From DATARH01 sp963712835 (GTDB lineage: Bacteria > Pseudomonadota > Alphaproteobacteria > ATCC43930 > CGMCC-115725): DNA of 64,000 nt. Each line of letters opens with the position of its first letter. Position 1 is the stretch's first letter. Made by a program: the position numbers and the translations under genes. Positions 17,234 through 25,501 of this stretch are shown here, piece after piece. The notes beneath the pieces were generated by a model. It was given only the letters and a program-made list of their open reading frames with translations. It did no database searches and had not been told where the DNA came from. The DNA lies in contig CAVQJJ010000014.1 of assembly GCA_963712835.1 (NCBI GenBank), positions 1 to 64,000 of the forward strand. Reading direction: 5' to 3'.

Positions 17234-18562
17234 CTACGTGTACTCGCCGAGTTGGCAGCCGAAGGCATCGGGCGCCTGCATCAGCGGCTCGCCGGGGACG
17301 ATCTCCTTGACCTCCCACAAATCCTCCTTGTTCTTCATGTCGCCCGGCTTCTTGCCCTCGACGATGATGACCGGGCGGACGAGTTGATGGTCGGCGCCAC
17401 GGAAATGCACGTCGCCGACGGTCGACGGGAAGGTCTCGCCCTTTTCATAGGTCTTGATGACGTCGGGCGGATAGAAGCTGCCGGTCTCCTCAACCATGCG
17501 CGCCCAGATCGCGAACTGCATGTAGCCGTTATTGGCAGTCCATTCCGGCTTGTAGCCGTATTTTTTGTCAAACGCGGCGACGAACTCCTTGGCGAGCGGG
17601 TACTTGTCTTCGAGAGTCCACCAGAAATCCGTTGCGGCGAGCACCCCCTGCATGATCTCCGGTCCAACCTCTTTGGCGAGGAACGGGGTCTGGTAGGGGA
17701 TCACCAGCTTCATCTTGTCGAAGACGCCAAATTGCTTCGCCTGCTGGGTCGATAGCACCGCGTCGTGGCCCCAGTTGATGTTGAGCAGGTAATCAGCACC
17801 CGAATTCGCGACGTTCAGCAGGTACGAGCTGTAGTCGGGAGCGCCGAGCGGTGCGACTTGGTTGGTTACCGTGGTCCAGCCGGCGGTCTTGAGGAAATCT
17901 TCCATCGACTTCTGCACCGTGTGGCCATAGGTGTAGTCCGGCGTCAGATAGGCCGCCTTCTTGTCCTTGCCGTAGGCTTTGACCATGACGGGGCCGATCG
18001 CCGCCGCAGCGGTCTGGCCGTAGAAGCACTGGCGGAAGCCGTAACGCACGCAGTCCTTGCCGGTGGTGTCGTTCGACCCGGAGATCCCGGTGACGAAAAG
18101 CACGTGTTCACGCTGGGCCATTTTATTGAGCGCGACCGCGACCGCGCTCGACGTGCCGCCGGTCATCAGCACGATCTTGTTGTCGCTGATAAAGCGGGAT
18201 TGTTCCTGCACCGCGGTGTTGGGCTTCGCTTCCGAGTCGGCGATGAGGAGCTTGACTTCCTTGCCGAGCACTCCCTTGGTGGTTTTCGGGGACATCTTCT
18301 TGATGAGCGGGTCGCCGGAGTTGATGTGCTCGATCGCGAGCTGGACCCCCTTCAATTCGTCTTCGCCCTGCGCGGCATAGGTACCGGTGCGCGGCTCGGT
18401 GGCGCCGACATAGACCGAATCACCTTGCGACCCCGCTGGCCAGGTGCCGATCGGCGGCTTGTCGTCGGCGAAAGCGAAGCGCGGTAGCGCCGACGCGGTG
18501 GCGAGCACGCCGCCGGTCCGCAGGATACTGCGCCGAGTCGGTAGAATAATCTTGGATTGCAT
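17234..18562 (-). CDS. ABC transporter substrate-binding protein, Leu/Ile/Val type
   Basis: A 442-residue periplasmic binding protein (Peripla_BP_6, LivJ/K-like). The leader carries twin arginines (PTRRSILRTGGVLATASALP) and cleavage probably follows FAFA, so export could be by Tat. The mature start has GATEPRTGTYAAQGEDELKG, typical of the family, and GGTSSAVAVAL in the ligand loop. The ATG is preceded by GGGGAGGA. It is the first gene of the liv operon. Its large size, compared with about 370 residues for LivJ, fits members that bind amides, urea or aromatic acids. Confidence 0.92.
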   Translation of the reverse strand: MQSKIILPTRRSILRTGGVLATASALPRFAFADDKPPIGTWPAGSQGDSVYVGATEPRTGTYAAQGEDELKGVQLAIEHINSGDPLIKKMSPKTTKGVLGKEVKLLIADSEAKPNTAVQEQSRFISDNKIVLMTGGTSSAVAVALNKMAQREHVLFVTGISGSNDTTGKDCVRYGFRQCFYGQTAAAAIGPVMVKAYGKDKKAAYLTPDYTYGHTVQKSMEDFLKTAGWTTVTNQVAPLGAPDYSSYLLNVANSGADYLLNINWGHDAVLSTQQAKQFGVFDKMKLVIPYQTPFLAKEVGPEIMQGVLAATDFWWTLEDKYPLAKEFVAAFDKKYGYKPEWTANNGYMQFAIWARMVEETGSFYPPDVIKTYEKGETFPSTVGDVHFRGADHQLVRPVIIVEGKKPGDMKNKEDLWEVKEIVPGEPLMQAPDAFGCQLGEYT

Positions 18563-18786
18563 CTGATTCCTCCCCTTGTGTCCCCCGGCGATTATTCGCG
18601 GCGAGCCAGAGGCTCACGCGCTGAACCATCTGGGGCCGGCGCGGTGAAACGCCGCGCCGGGGGATCATAATTCGCGCCTTCGCGCCGGGCCAGCGCAACG
18701 AGGGATGCGCGACCAAATATGCCCTCGTCTCGCGTAAAGGTGTCCGCTGGTCGGCAGCGGCGGGGGCTGTCAGAAGGGAAGGAGGT
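18563..18786. other. Intergenic segment with a GC-rich hairpin
   Basis: Upstream of the liv operon. CCGGCGCGG (18636-18644) and CCGCGCCGG (18652-18660) form a perfect 9-bp stem with a 7-base loop. There is no T-run, so it may be an attenuator or protein-binding site rather than an intrinsic terminator. I see nothing else supportable in this stretch. Confidence 0.4.
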
Positions 18787-18976
18787 TCAGCCGCGAAGCA
18801 GCGCGCGCAGCCGCTCGGGAATGGGTTCGTTGGCGACATGGCCGTAGAGCGCGCGGAGCACATCCTCGCCGTGGCTTTCGCCGTTGAGGAAAGCGCGGAT
18901 ACGGCGATCGATCAGAGCCGGCGGACGCGAAAATGGGGGCGTGGGAGGGGGCGGTGATATGAAGATTGTGCGTCAT
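18787..18976 (-). pseudogene. Frame-broken small ORF resembling NepR-type anti-sigma core
   Basis: From ATG 18976 the frame reads MTHNLHITAPSHAP, then loses sense. One frame over, an open stretch with no usable start reads FSRPPALIDRRIRAF, NGESHGEDVLRALYG, then HVANEPIPERLRALL and a stop at 18787-18789. Dropping one base from a C-run (G5 at 18935-18939 or 18947-18951 on the plus strand) joins both into one about 62-residue protein. The LRALY..V.NEPIPERL..LL core resembles the NepR anti-sigma signature (EPVPDRF..LL), but no phyR or ecfG is adjacent. Either a real frameshift or a homopolymer error; function tentative. Confidence 0.4.
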
Positions 18977-19199
18977 GGCTTTGTCCGGCTTGTCCACTGT
19001 GCAACTCGCAACTTTTAAAATGTGAACAGCGTGTAACACGATTGTATCCCTTCGTATCCTCGCAAATTTGCCATGCATTCAACGCATGGAACGATCCAAG
19101 GGTGACATTCGCTTGCAGACGCGCCGGCGATTGCAGAAGTGCAGCATCAGGGCCGTGGAATCGTTATACTGGGCCAAGCGAAGCGAAGGTGGCGGATAA
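18977..19199. promoter_or_regulatory. AT-richer spacer upstream of the Fe-S protein gene
   Basis: A 223-bp spacer with AT-rich patches around 19000-19060 that probably carries divergent promoters. CCATGC-N7-GCATGG (around 19070-19088) is a short dyad, and GAATC (GANTC) occurs near 19160. No RNA gene is visible. Confidence 0.3.
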
Positions 19200-20489
19200 A
19201 TGAACGTCGAAGAAGCCGCGGAGTTTGTCGATCTGTTTCGGGCGCGCGGCGCGGAGATCGCCGACGCCTGTACGCGCTGCGGCGATTGCTTTCGCGCCTG
19301 CCCGATGACCGCGCCGGGCGGCATCGCCGACGCCGACCCGAGCGAAACCGCGGCGGGGATCGTCGATATGATCACCGGCGGCGACGGCAACGAGGAGGCG
19401 ATCCGCTGGACCGAGATCTGCAGCGGCAGCGGCAATTGCATCCCGGCCTGCAAGCACGGTATCAACCCGCGCTTTATGGTGCAGATGGCGCGCGGCTTCG
19501 CGCGGCGCAATCGCGACGGCGCGCCGCTGGAGACACGCTGGCGCGGCCAGTTTCAGGGAGTGAGCCGCGGCGTCCGGGTACTCTCGAAGCTGCAGCTGCC
19601 GCCAGAGACGCTGGCCCGCTTCAAGCCCGGCGCGGCGGGAGAGGCGCCGCCCGACGTCGTCTTCTATACCGGCTGCAACGTGCTGAAGACGCCGCATATC
19701 GCGCTGCTCGCGCTCGATGTGCTCGACCGGCTCGGCGTCAACTACGAAGTAATGGGCGGCATCGGGCAGTGCTGCGGCGTCTACCAGTTCCGCGAGGGCG
19801 ACTTCGCGAACAATTTGAAGATGGCGAACGCGACGATCGAGGGTCTCGCCTCGGCGGGCACCAAGAACGTGCTCTCTTGGTGCCCCTCGTGCCAGATCTC
19901 GATCGGCGAGGTCTCGCTGCCGAATTACGAAAAGCAGTTCGGCGAAAAGCCGTTCGACCTCAATCCGTTCCTGGTGTTTCTCGCGGACCATGCCGAGGAA
20001 CTTGAGCCGCTGATGGTGCACCGGGTCGAAAGGCGCGTCGCGCTCCATGAGCGGCCGGTCTTTCCGCAGACCATGGCGGCGGTGCGCAAGCTGATCGCGA
20101 TCATCCCCGGCGTCGAGTTTGTCGATATCGACGTGCCGCGTGTCGGGACCCAGGCGAACACCTTGGCGCAACTGCCGAAATACAAGCGCGAGCTGATCGA
20201 GCGCGAGTTCCAGGCGATCATCGACGCCGGGGTCGATACGCTGGCGACGATCTATCACGCCGACCATCGCGAGATTTGCGACGCGGGTACCGGGCGCAGT
20301 TTCGAGGTCGTGAACTTCATGGAGCTACTCGGCGCAGCGATGGGGATCGATGTCGCGGACGGCTACAAGCAGCTGAAAATGCTTAAAGACATTGACGACA
20401 TGATCGTCGAGACCGCACCTCTGATCGAGGCCAACAAGCTCGACCTCGATACCGTGCGCGCCGCGCTCGTGGCAGAGTTCGCCGGATAA
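19200..20489 (+). CDS. Heterodisulfide-reductase/GlcF-like iron-sulfur (CCG-domain) protein
   Basis: A 429-residue cytoplasmic electron-transfer protein. The N-terminus has a canonical 4Fe-4S motif (C24, C27, C30, C34 in DACTRCGDCFRACP). A second cluster motif is C74-x5-C80-x3-C84, with Ser77 where a Cys is usual. A CCG (HdrB-like) domain follows: YTGCN, then GGIGQCCGV, then WCPSCQ. A second CCG repeat is degenerate. Relatives serve as Fe-S subunits of glycolate oxidase, Hdr or lactate oxidation complexes. The only neighbour on the strand is a CoA-ester lyase starting 12 nt later; no flavin subunit is adjacent, so the partner is unknown. Confidence 0.87.
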   Translation: MNVEEAAEFVDLFRARGAEIADACTRCGDCFRACPMTAPGGIADADPSETAAGIVDMITGGDGNEEAIRWTEICSGSGNCIPACKHGINPRFMVQMARGFARRNRDGAPLETRWRGQFQGVSRGVRVLSKLQLPPETLARFKPGAAGEAPPDVVFYTGCNVLKTPHIALLALDVLDRLGVNYEVMGGIGQCCGVYQFREGDFANNLKMANATIEGLASAGTKNVLSWCPSCQISIGEVSLPNYEKQFGEKPFDLNPFLVFLADHAEELEPLMVHRVERRVALHERPVFPQTMAAVRKLIAIIPGVEFVDIDVPRVGTQANTLAQLPKYKRELIEREFQAIIDAGVDTLATIYHADHREICDAGTGRSFEVVNFMELLGAAMGIDVADGYKQLKMLKDIDDMIVETAPLIEANKLDLDTVRAALVAEFAG

Positions 20490-20501
20490 TTGGAGCGATC
20501 G

Positions 20502-21365
20502 TTGCCCGTTCCCCGCTCTTTCCTTTTCATTCCTGCCGACAGCGAGCGCAAGCTCGCGCGCGGGCTGGAATCAGGCGCCGACGCGCTGATCCTCGACCTC
20601 GAGGATTCAGTCGCCGCCGCCAACCGGCCGATCGCGCGCAAGCTTGCGCGCGAATTCCTCGACGCGCACGGGCCAAAAAAAATCGCCCGCTACGTGCGGG
20701 TCAATCCGCTGGCGAGCGGGCTGGCGCTCGACGACCTCGCCGCGACGGTCGCGGGGCAGCCCAACGGCGTCCTGTTGCCGAAATGCACGCCCGACGATGT
20801 GCGCACGCTCGACCATTACCTGTCGGCTTTTGAGGTGGCTGCCGGCAGTTCCGTGGGCGGGACGCGCATCGTCGCGATCGCCACCGAAACCGCCGAGGCG
20901 GTGTTTGCGCTCGGGCATTACAAGGGCTCGTCGTCGCGTCTTGAGGCGATCACCTGGGGCGCCGAGGATTTGTCGGCCTGTATCGGCGGCAGCAACCGCA
21001 CCATCGATGGCGCCTATGATGGTCCGTACCTGCTGGCGCGCTCGCTGTGCCTGTTGGCCGCGGCGGCGGCCGGGGTCGCCGCGCTCGACACGATCTACAC
21101 CGATTTCCGCGACCCCGCGGGGTTGGCGGCAGAAAGCGCCGCGGCGCGCCGCGCGGGTTTCGCCGGCAAGATGGCGATCCACCCGGCGCAGATCGCGACG
21201 ATCAACGAGGCATTCTCAACCAGCGCCGCCGAGCGCGACTGGGCCGAGAAGGTGGTCGCCGCCTTTGCCGCCAACCCGGACGCGGGCACCCTGGCGCTCG
21301 ACGGCAAGATGATTGACAAGCCGCATCTGGTGCTGGCCCGGCGGCTCCTCGGCCTGGCAGTCTAG
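20502..21365 (+). CDS. HpcH/HpaI-family CoA ester lyase (CitE/malyl-CoA lyase-like)
   Basis: A 287-residue TIM-barrel lyase of the CitE/malyl-CoA family, cleaving or hydrolysing a 3-hydroxyacyl-CoA such as malyl-, citramalyl- or methylmalyl-CoA. The start PRSFLFIPADSERKL and metal/substrate block ADALILDLEDSV are typical; TWGAEDLSACIG carries the conserved Asp, and GKMAIHPAQIATINEAF the C-terminal block. TTG 20502 follows GGAG at six bases; TTG 20490 is also in frame. It immediately follows the Fe-S protein, which suggests a shared pathway around glyoxylate or acyl-CoA cleavage (inference). Confidence 0.88.
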   Translation: MPVPRSFLFIPADSERKLARGLESGADALILDLEDSVAAANRPIARKLAREFLDAHGPKKIARYVRVNPLASGLALDDLAATVAGQPNGVLLPKCTPDDVRTLDHYLSAFEVAAGSSVGGTRIVAIATETAEAVFALGHYKGSSSRLEAITWGAEDLSACIGGSNRTIDGAYDGPYLLARSLCLLAAAAAGVAALDTIYTDFRDPAGLAAESAAARRAGFAGKMAIHPAQIATINEAFSTSAAERDWAEKVVAAFAANPDAGTLALDGKMIDKPHLVLARRLLGLAV

Positions 21366-21370
21366 CCACT

Positions 21371-22249
21371 TTATACCGCGAGCGCGTGGCGGGTATTCAG
21401 CTCCTGTCGTAGCGCCGTGACATCGACATCGTTGCGATGCCGCTCGATGTAATGCAGCTCGTTGCGGTAGCGGTCGCAGAACACGACCATTGCCTCGTAC
21501 CAGTCGTCATAGCGGTTGCGTTGGGTATGCTCGGCCGGCGGCCCGAGTTGGCGGATGATCTCGTCCGGGCCGCATGACAGCGCTTGCAGCACGCCGACCA
21601 CGGTGCGCCGGGGATCGGTGACGAGCATTTCGTAATCGAGCCGGTAGGGGGTGATATGCGACGCGGCGAAATAGTCCTCCACGATACGCTCCCCGGTCAG
21701 CACCAGGATGATCTCGCGCCACCATTCGCCGTCGTCGATCGTCTCTCCGAGCGGTTCGTGCAGCCGCTTCTCGCTGCCGTCGGCGAAGCGGTGCCACAGC
21801 CCGGTCTTCTTGGCCTTGGCGTAGGACCAGCCCTGGCCGACGACATCGCGCCGCGTCATCCAAAAGAAGACCGTGCGGCGCGGTGGAAAGACGTCGGAGA
21901 ACGAGATCAGCTCGCGCAGCTGCTGAAAGCGGAACGGGTCGATCTCGAAGCCGAAGCGCCGGTTGGTCACGGTATGGCGCACGACCGCGCGGAAATAGGC
22001 GGGGAAGTCCGTCGTGCGCAGCTCCGCGGCAAGACCGGCGATGCGCTCCTCGTTGAAATATTCGTCGGGGTTGCCGGCAAGCCCGCTCTCGGCGATCAGG
22101 TGTGTCAACAGCGTGCTGCCGCAGCGCCCGGTGATGAAGATCACGTAGGGCAACGCCACGCCCGACCGCGCCCAGTTGAACTCCTTGAGCGGCAACGCGC
22201 CGTGTGGGGTGCCGGGAAACAGATCGGCGAGGCGAACAAAAGACCCCAT
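21371..22249 (-). CDS. Stf0-family sulfotransferase
   Basis: A 292-residue PAPS-dependent sulfotransferase related to mycobacterial Stf0 (trehalose 2-sulfotransferase). The PAPS 5'-phosphosulfate loop is VIFITGRCGSTLLTHLI near residue 36, followed by GLAGNPDEYFNE, the Stf0-type continuation. A 3'-phosphate region is FFWMTRRDVVGQGWSYAKA. The gene is convergent with the CoA lyase (5 nt apart) and divergent from the DUF1800 genes. Acceptor unknown; a cell-surface saccharide or lipid is a reasonable guess for the family. Confidence 0.9.
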   Translation of the reverse strand: MGSFVRLADLFPGTPHGALPLKEFNWARSGVALPYVIFITGRCGSTLLTHLIAESGLAGNPDEYFNEERIAGLAAELRTTDFPAYFRAVVRHTVTNRRFGFEIDPFRFQQLRELISFSDVFPPRRTVFFWMTRRDVVGQGWSYAKAKKTGLWHRFADGSEKRLHEPLGETIDDGEWWREIILVLTGERIVEDYFAASHITPYRLDYEMLVTDPRRTVVGVLQALSCGPDEIIRQLGPPAEHTQRNRYDDWYEAMVVFCDRYRNELHYIERHRNDVDVTALRQELNTRHALAV

Positions 22250-22400
22250 GGTCCAATTATGCGCGGAGGTTGAGCGCTGCCGGCGCCCTTTGTCGATCGG
22301 GGCGACAGACGGCAGTCCGAGGCTGCGTTAACCCAGGAACCCGGGGATGGCGCCTGCCGTAACGTGGTACAATCTCCGTCACCCGGTTTGGCGATCTTGT

Positions 22401-23948
22401 ATGCGACATACCCGCTTTCTCGCCGTGCTCTGCGTTGCCGTTTGTGCCGCGCCCGGCATGGCGCTCGCGGCGGCGGGCGACAGCGACCAGCAGATCACCC
22501 ATGTGCTCGATCGCATCGCCTTTGGCCCGACCGCCGCGGAAGTCGCGCATGTCAGGCAGGTCGGGATCGACCACTATATCGACGAGCAGCTTCACCCCGA
22601 GACGATCCCTGAACCGGCGGCGCTCACGGGAAAGCTCGACGGGCTCGATACGCTAAAGCTCGACCCGGCGCAGCTTTTTACCGAATACGGGCCGATCCTA
22701 CCGATCCTGAATGGCGGCGTGAAGCCGACACCGGAAGAACAGAAGGCGCGGCGGCAGCGTGCCAACATCATCGTGCAGCAGGCGCAGGATGCGCGGATAT
22801 GGCGTGCGCTCTACAGCCGCCGCCAGCTGCAGGAAGTGATGGTCGATTTTTGGTTCAATCATTTCAATGTCTTCGCCGGGAAGGGTCTCGACCATCTGTG
22901 GGTCGGCCGCTACGAGGCCGACGTCATTCGACCCTATGCGCTTGGCCATTTCCGCGATCTGCTGCTGGCGACCGCGCATTCGCCGTCAATGCTGTTCTAC
23001 CTCGACAACCAGCTCAACACCGAGCCCGGGAGCCCCGGCGCCAAAGGCAAGTTGACCGGCATCAATGAAAACTATGCCCGCGAGATCATGGAGCTGCATA
23101 CGCTCGGGGTTAATGGCGGCTACACCCAGAACGACGTCATCGCGCTCGCGCACATCCTGACCGGGTGGGGGCTGCAACGACAGGATTTGCGCTCCGGCAG
23201 CGGCCCCGCCGCCGCGTTCGACCCGATGCGCCACGATTTCTCGCCCAAGGTCTTTCTCGGCAAGACGATAGCGCCGAGCGGCGAACAGGAGGGTGTGCAG
23301 GCGGTCGACATGCTGGCGTCGAGCCCGGCGACGGCGCACCATATCGCCTATCAGCTGGCGCAGTATTTTGTCGCCGACGAACCGCCGCCGGCGCTGGTCG
23401 ACCGGTTGGCGCAGCGCTTCCGCGCGACCGACGGCGACATCAAGGCCGTGCTGAAGACGCTGCTCACCAGCGCCGAATTCGGCGCCAGCATCGGGCAAAA
23501 GTACAAGACGCCGTACCAGTACGTGCTGTCGGCAGCGCGCGCTGCCGGTGTCGAGGTCAACAACCCCCGGCCGCTGCTGGGCGCCATGGCGCGGCTCGGC
23601 GAAGGGCTTTATCAATGCCAGACGCCGGACGGTTACAAGAATACCCAAGACGCTTGGCTCAGCCCCGACGCGACGACGCTGCGGATCGGCTTTGCAACCG
23701 CGCTCGGTCGGGGCAATCTGCCGCTTGCAGGCGCGCCGCCGGAAGAGCCGTTCGAGATGGGCATGACGCCGCGGCCGCAACTCGTCGCCAACCAGCCGCG
23801 GACAAAGTCGCAACCGCTCGATCCGGCGCCGCTCGAGGCGCTGCTCGGCCCGATCCTCAGCGACAACACCAAGGCGGCCGTCGCCCAGGCGCCGGACAAC
23901 CTGAAAGCGGCGCTGATCCTCGGCAGCCCCGATTTTATGCGCCGCTGA
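22401..23948 (+). CDS. DUF1800 domain protein, secreted (first copy)
   Basis: A 515-residue exported protein. The leader is MRHTRFLAVLCVAVCAAPGMA with cleavage near ALA. The DUF1800 core has QITHVLDRIAFGPT, the charged block QLQEVMVDFWFNHFNVF, NENYAREIMELHTLGV followed by GGYTQNDV, and a C-terminal RPLLGAMARLGEG block. It is strongly similar along its length to the next gene, down to the shared ending LKAALILGSPDFMRR, so the two arose by tandem duplication. DUF1800 genes usually neighbour DUF1501 genes, as here. Biochemical function is unknown. The frame is open to 22347 but ATG 22401 gives the signal peptide. Confidence 0.9.
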   Translation: MRHTRFLAVLCVAVCAAPGMALAAAGDSDQQITHVLDRIAFGPTAAEVAHVRQVGIDHYIDEQLHPETIPEPAALTGKLDGLDTLKLDPAQLFTEYGPILPILNGGVKPTPEEQKARRQRANIIVQQAQDARIWRALYSRRQLQEVMVDFWFNHFNVFAGKGLDHLWVGRYEADVIRPYALGHFRDLLLATAHSPSMLFYLDNQLNTEPGSPGAKGKLTGINENYAREIMELHTLGVNGGYTQNDVIALAHILTGWGLQRQDLRSGSGPAAAFDPMRHDFSPKVFLGKTIAPSGEQEGVQAVDMLASSPATAHHIAYQLAQYFVADEPPPALVDRLAQRFRATDGDIKAVLKTLLTSAEFGASIGQKYKTPYQYVLSAARAAGVEVNNPRPLLGAMARLGEGLYQCQTPDGYKNTQDAWLSPDATTLRIGFATALGRGNLPLAGAPPEEPFEMGMTPRPQLVANQPRTKSQPLDPAPLEALLGPILSDNTKAAVAQAPDNLKAALILGSPDFMRR

Positions 23949-23949
23949 C

Positions 23950-25488
23950 ATGGCTCGTTTGTGCCGCCTGCTCGCCGCCTTTGTTATTGTGGCGATGCTT
24001 ACGCCCCTACCAGCACGCGCCGAGCCCATTACCACAGACCGGCAGATCATCCATCTGCTCAATCGGATCGCCTTTGGTCCGACGGCGGCGCTCGTCGCGC
24101 ATATCAAGGCGATCGGCATCGACCGTTACATCGACGAGCAACTCGATCCCGCGGCGCTGCCCGAGCCGGCGGCGTTGACGGAACGGCTCGCGCCGCTCGA
24201 TACGCTCAAGCTCGGCGCTTCGGCGCTCTACGCGAAATTTGGGCCCGCCTCGATGGAAACGGCCAAGGGCATGCAACCGACGCAGCAGGCGATGGACGCC
24301 CATATGAAGGCCGCCAACTCGATCCTCGAGCAGGCGCGCGCGGACCGTCTCTACCGGGCGCTCTACAGTCCGCGGCAGTTGCAGGAGGTCATGGTCGATT
24401 TCTGGTTCAACCACTTCAATATCAATGCCTATGACGGGTTCGATTTGCTGTGGGTCGGGAATTACGAGGCCGAAGCAATCCGCCCCCACGCGCTCGGGCA
24501 TTTCCGCGACCTGCTGCTCGCGACCGCGCAACACCCCGCGATGCTCTATTACCTGAACAACGAGATCAACACCGCCCCCAGCAGTGAGAACGCGCACGGC
24601 CTCTTTTCCGGGCTGAACGAAAACTACGCCCGCGAGATCATGGAGCTTCACACGCTGGGGGTTGACGGCGGTTACACCCAACAGGATGTGACGACGCTCG
24701 CGCGAATTCTCACCGGCTGGGGTTTCAATTATCCCGATTTCAACTCCGGTTCCGGAACGGCGTTTGCGTTCGATCCGACGCGGCATGATTCGAGCGCCAA
24801 GACCTTCCTTGGCCAGTCGATACCGGCCGGCGGCGAGGAACAGGGCATCGCGGCGATCGACATCCTGGCGCGGAGCCCGGCCACGGCGCATCACATCGCG
24901 TTTGAGCTGGCGCAGTATTTCGTCGCCGATCATCCGCCGCCGGCGCTGGTCGACCGGCTCGCCGCGACCTATATGAACAGCGATGGCGATATCAAAGCCG
25001 TGCTGAAAACCCTGCTGACGAGCGACGAGTTTCGCGACAGCGTGGGGCAGAAATACAAGACGCCCTACCAATACGTGATCTCAGCCGCCCGAGCCGGCGG
25101 GATCGATGTCCGCAACCCGGAACCCTTGCTGGGGACGATGGACCGGCTCGGCATGCCGCTTTACCTGTGCCAGACCCCTGACGGGTACAAAAATACCGAG
25201 GGCGCATGGCTGAGCCCGGATGCGACGACGATACGGATCGATTTTGCGTCATTGCTCGCCAGCGGCGCCTTTCTGCTTTACGCGCCGCCGGCGGATGAGG
25301 GGGCGACGCAGCTTGTCTCCGACCGGACGCCAGCCGCGAAATTGAAACCAAGGCCGATTGACGCCGCGGCGCTTGAAGCCTTGCTGTCGCCGACGCTTAG
25401 CGAGCAAACCGGAAAGATCGTGGCCGAGGCGCCCGCTTGGCTCAAGGCCGCGTTAATCCTTGGTAGCCCGGATTTCATGCGGCGATGA
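23950..25488 (+). CDS. DUF1800 domain protein, secreted (second copy)
   Basis: A 512-residue paralogue of the preceding gene, starting 1 nt after its stop. The signal peptide is MARLCRLLAAFVIVAMLTPL, cleaving near ARA. Conserved blocks repeat: QIIHLLNRIAFGPT, QLQEVMVDFWFNHFNIN, NENYAREIMELHTLGV with GGYTQQDV. The copies differ most in the segment after HTLGV and in the last 100 residues, as expected if each has its own partner or substrate. Coupled to the DUF1501 gene 13 nt downstream. Function unknown. Confidence 0.9.
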   Translation: MARLCRLLAAFVIVAMLTPLPARAEPITTDRQIIHLLNRIAFGPTAALVAHIKAIGIDRYIDEQLDPAALPEPAALTERLAPLDTLKLGASALYAKFGPASMETAKGMQPTQQAMDAHMKAANSILEQARADRLYRALYSPRQLQEVMVDFWFNHFNINAYDGFDLLWVGNYEAEAIRPHALGHFRDLLLATAQHPAMLYYLNNEINTAPSSENAHGLFSGLNENYAREIMELHTLGVDGGYTQQDVTTLARILTGWGFNYPDFNSGSGTAFAFDPTRHDSSAKTFLGQSIPAGGEEQGIAAIDILARSPATAHHIAFELAQYFVADHPPPALVDRLAATYMNSDGDIKAVLKTLLTSDEFRDSVGQKYKTPYQYVISAARAGGIDVRNPEPLLGTMDRLGMPLYLCQTPDGYKNTEGAWLSPDATTIRIDFASLLASGAFLLYAPPADEGATQLVSDRTPAAKLKPRPIDAAALEALLSPTLSEQTGKIVAEAPAWLKAALILGSPDFMRR

Positions 25489-25501
25489 TGGTGGTGGCGA
25501 G

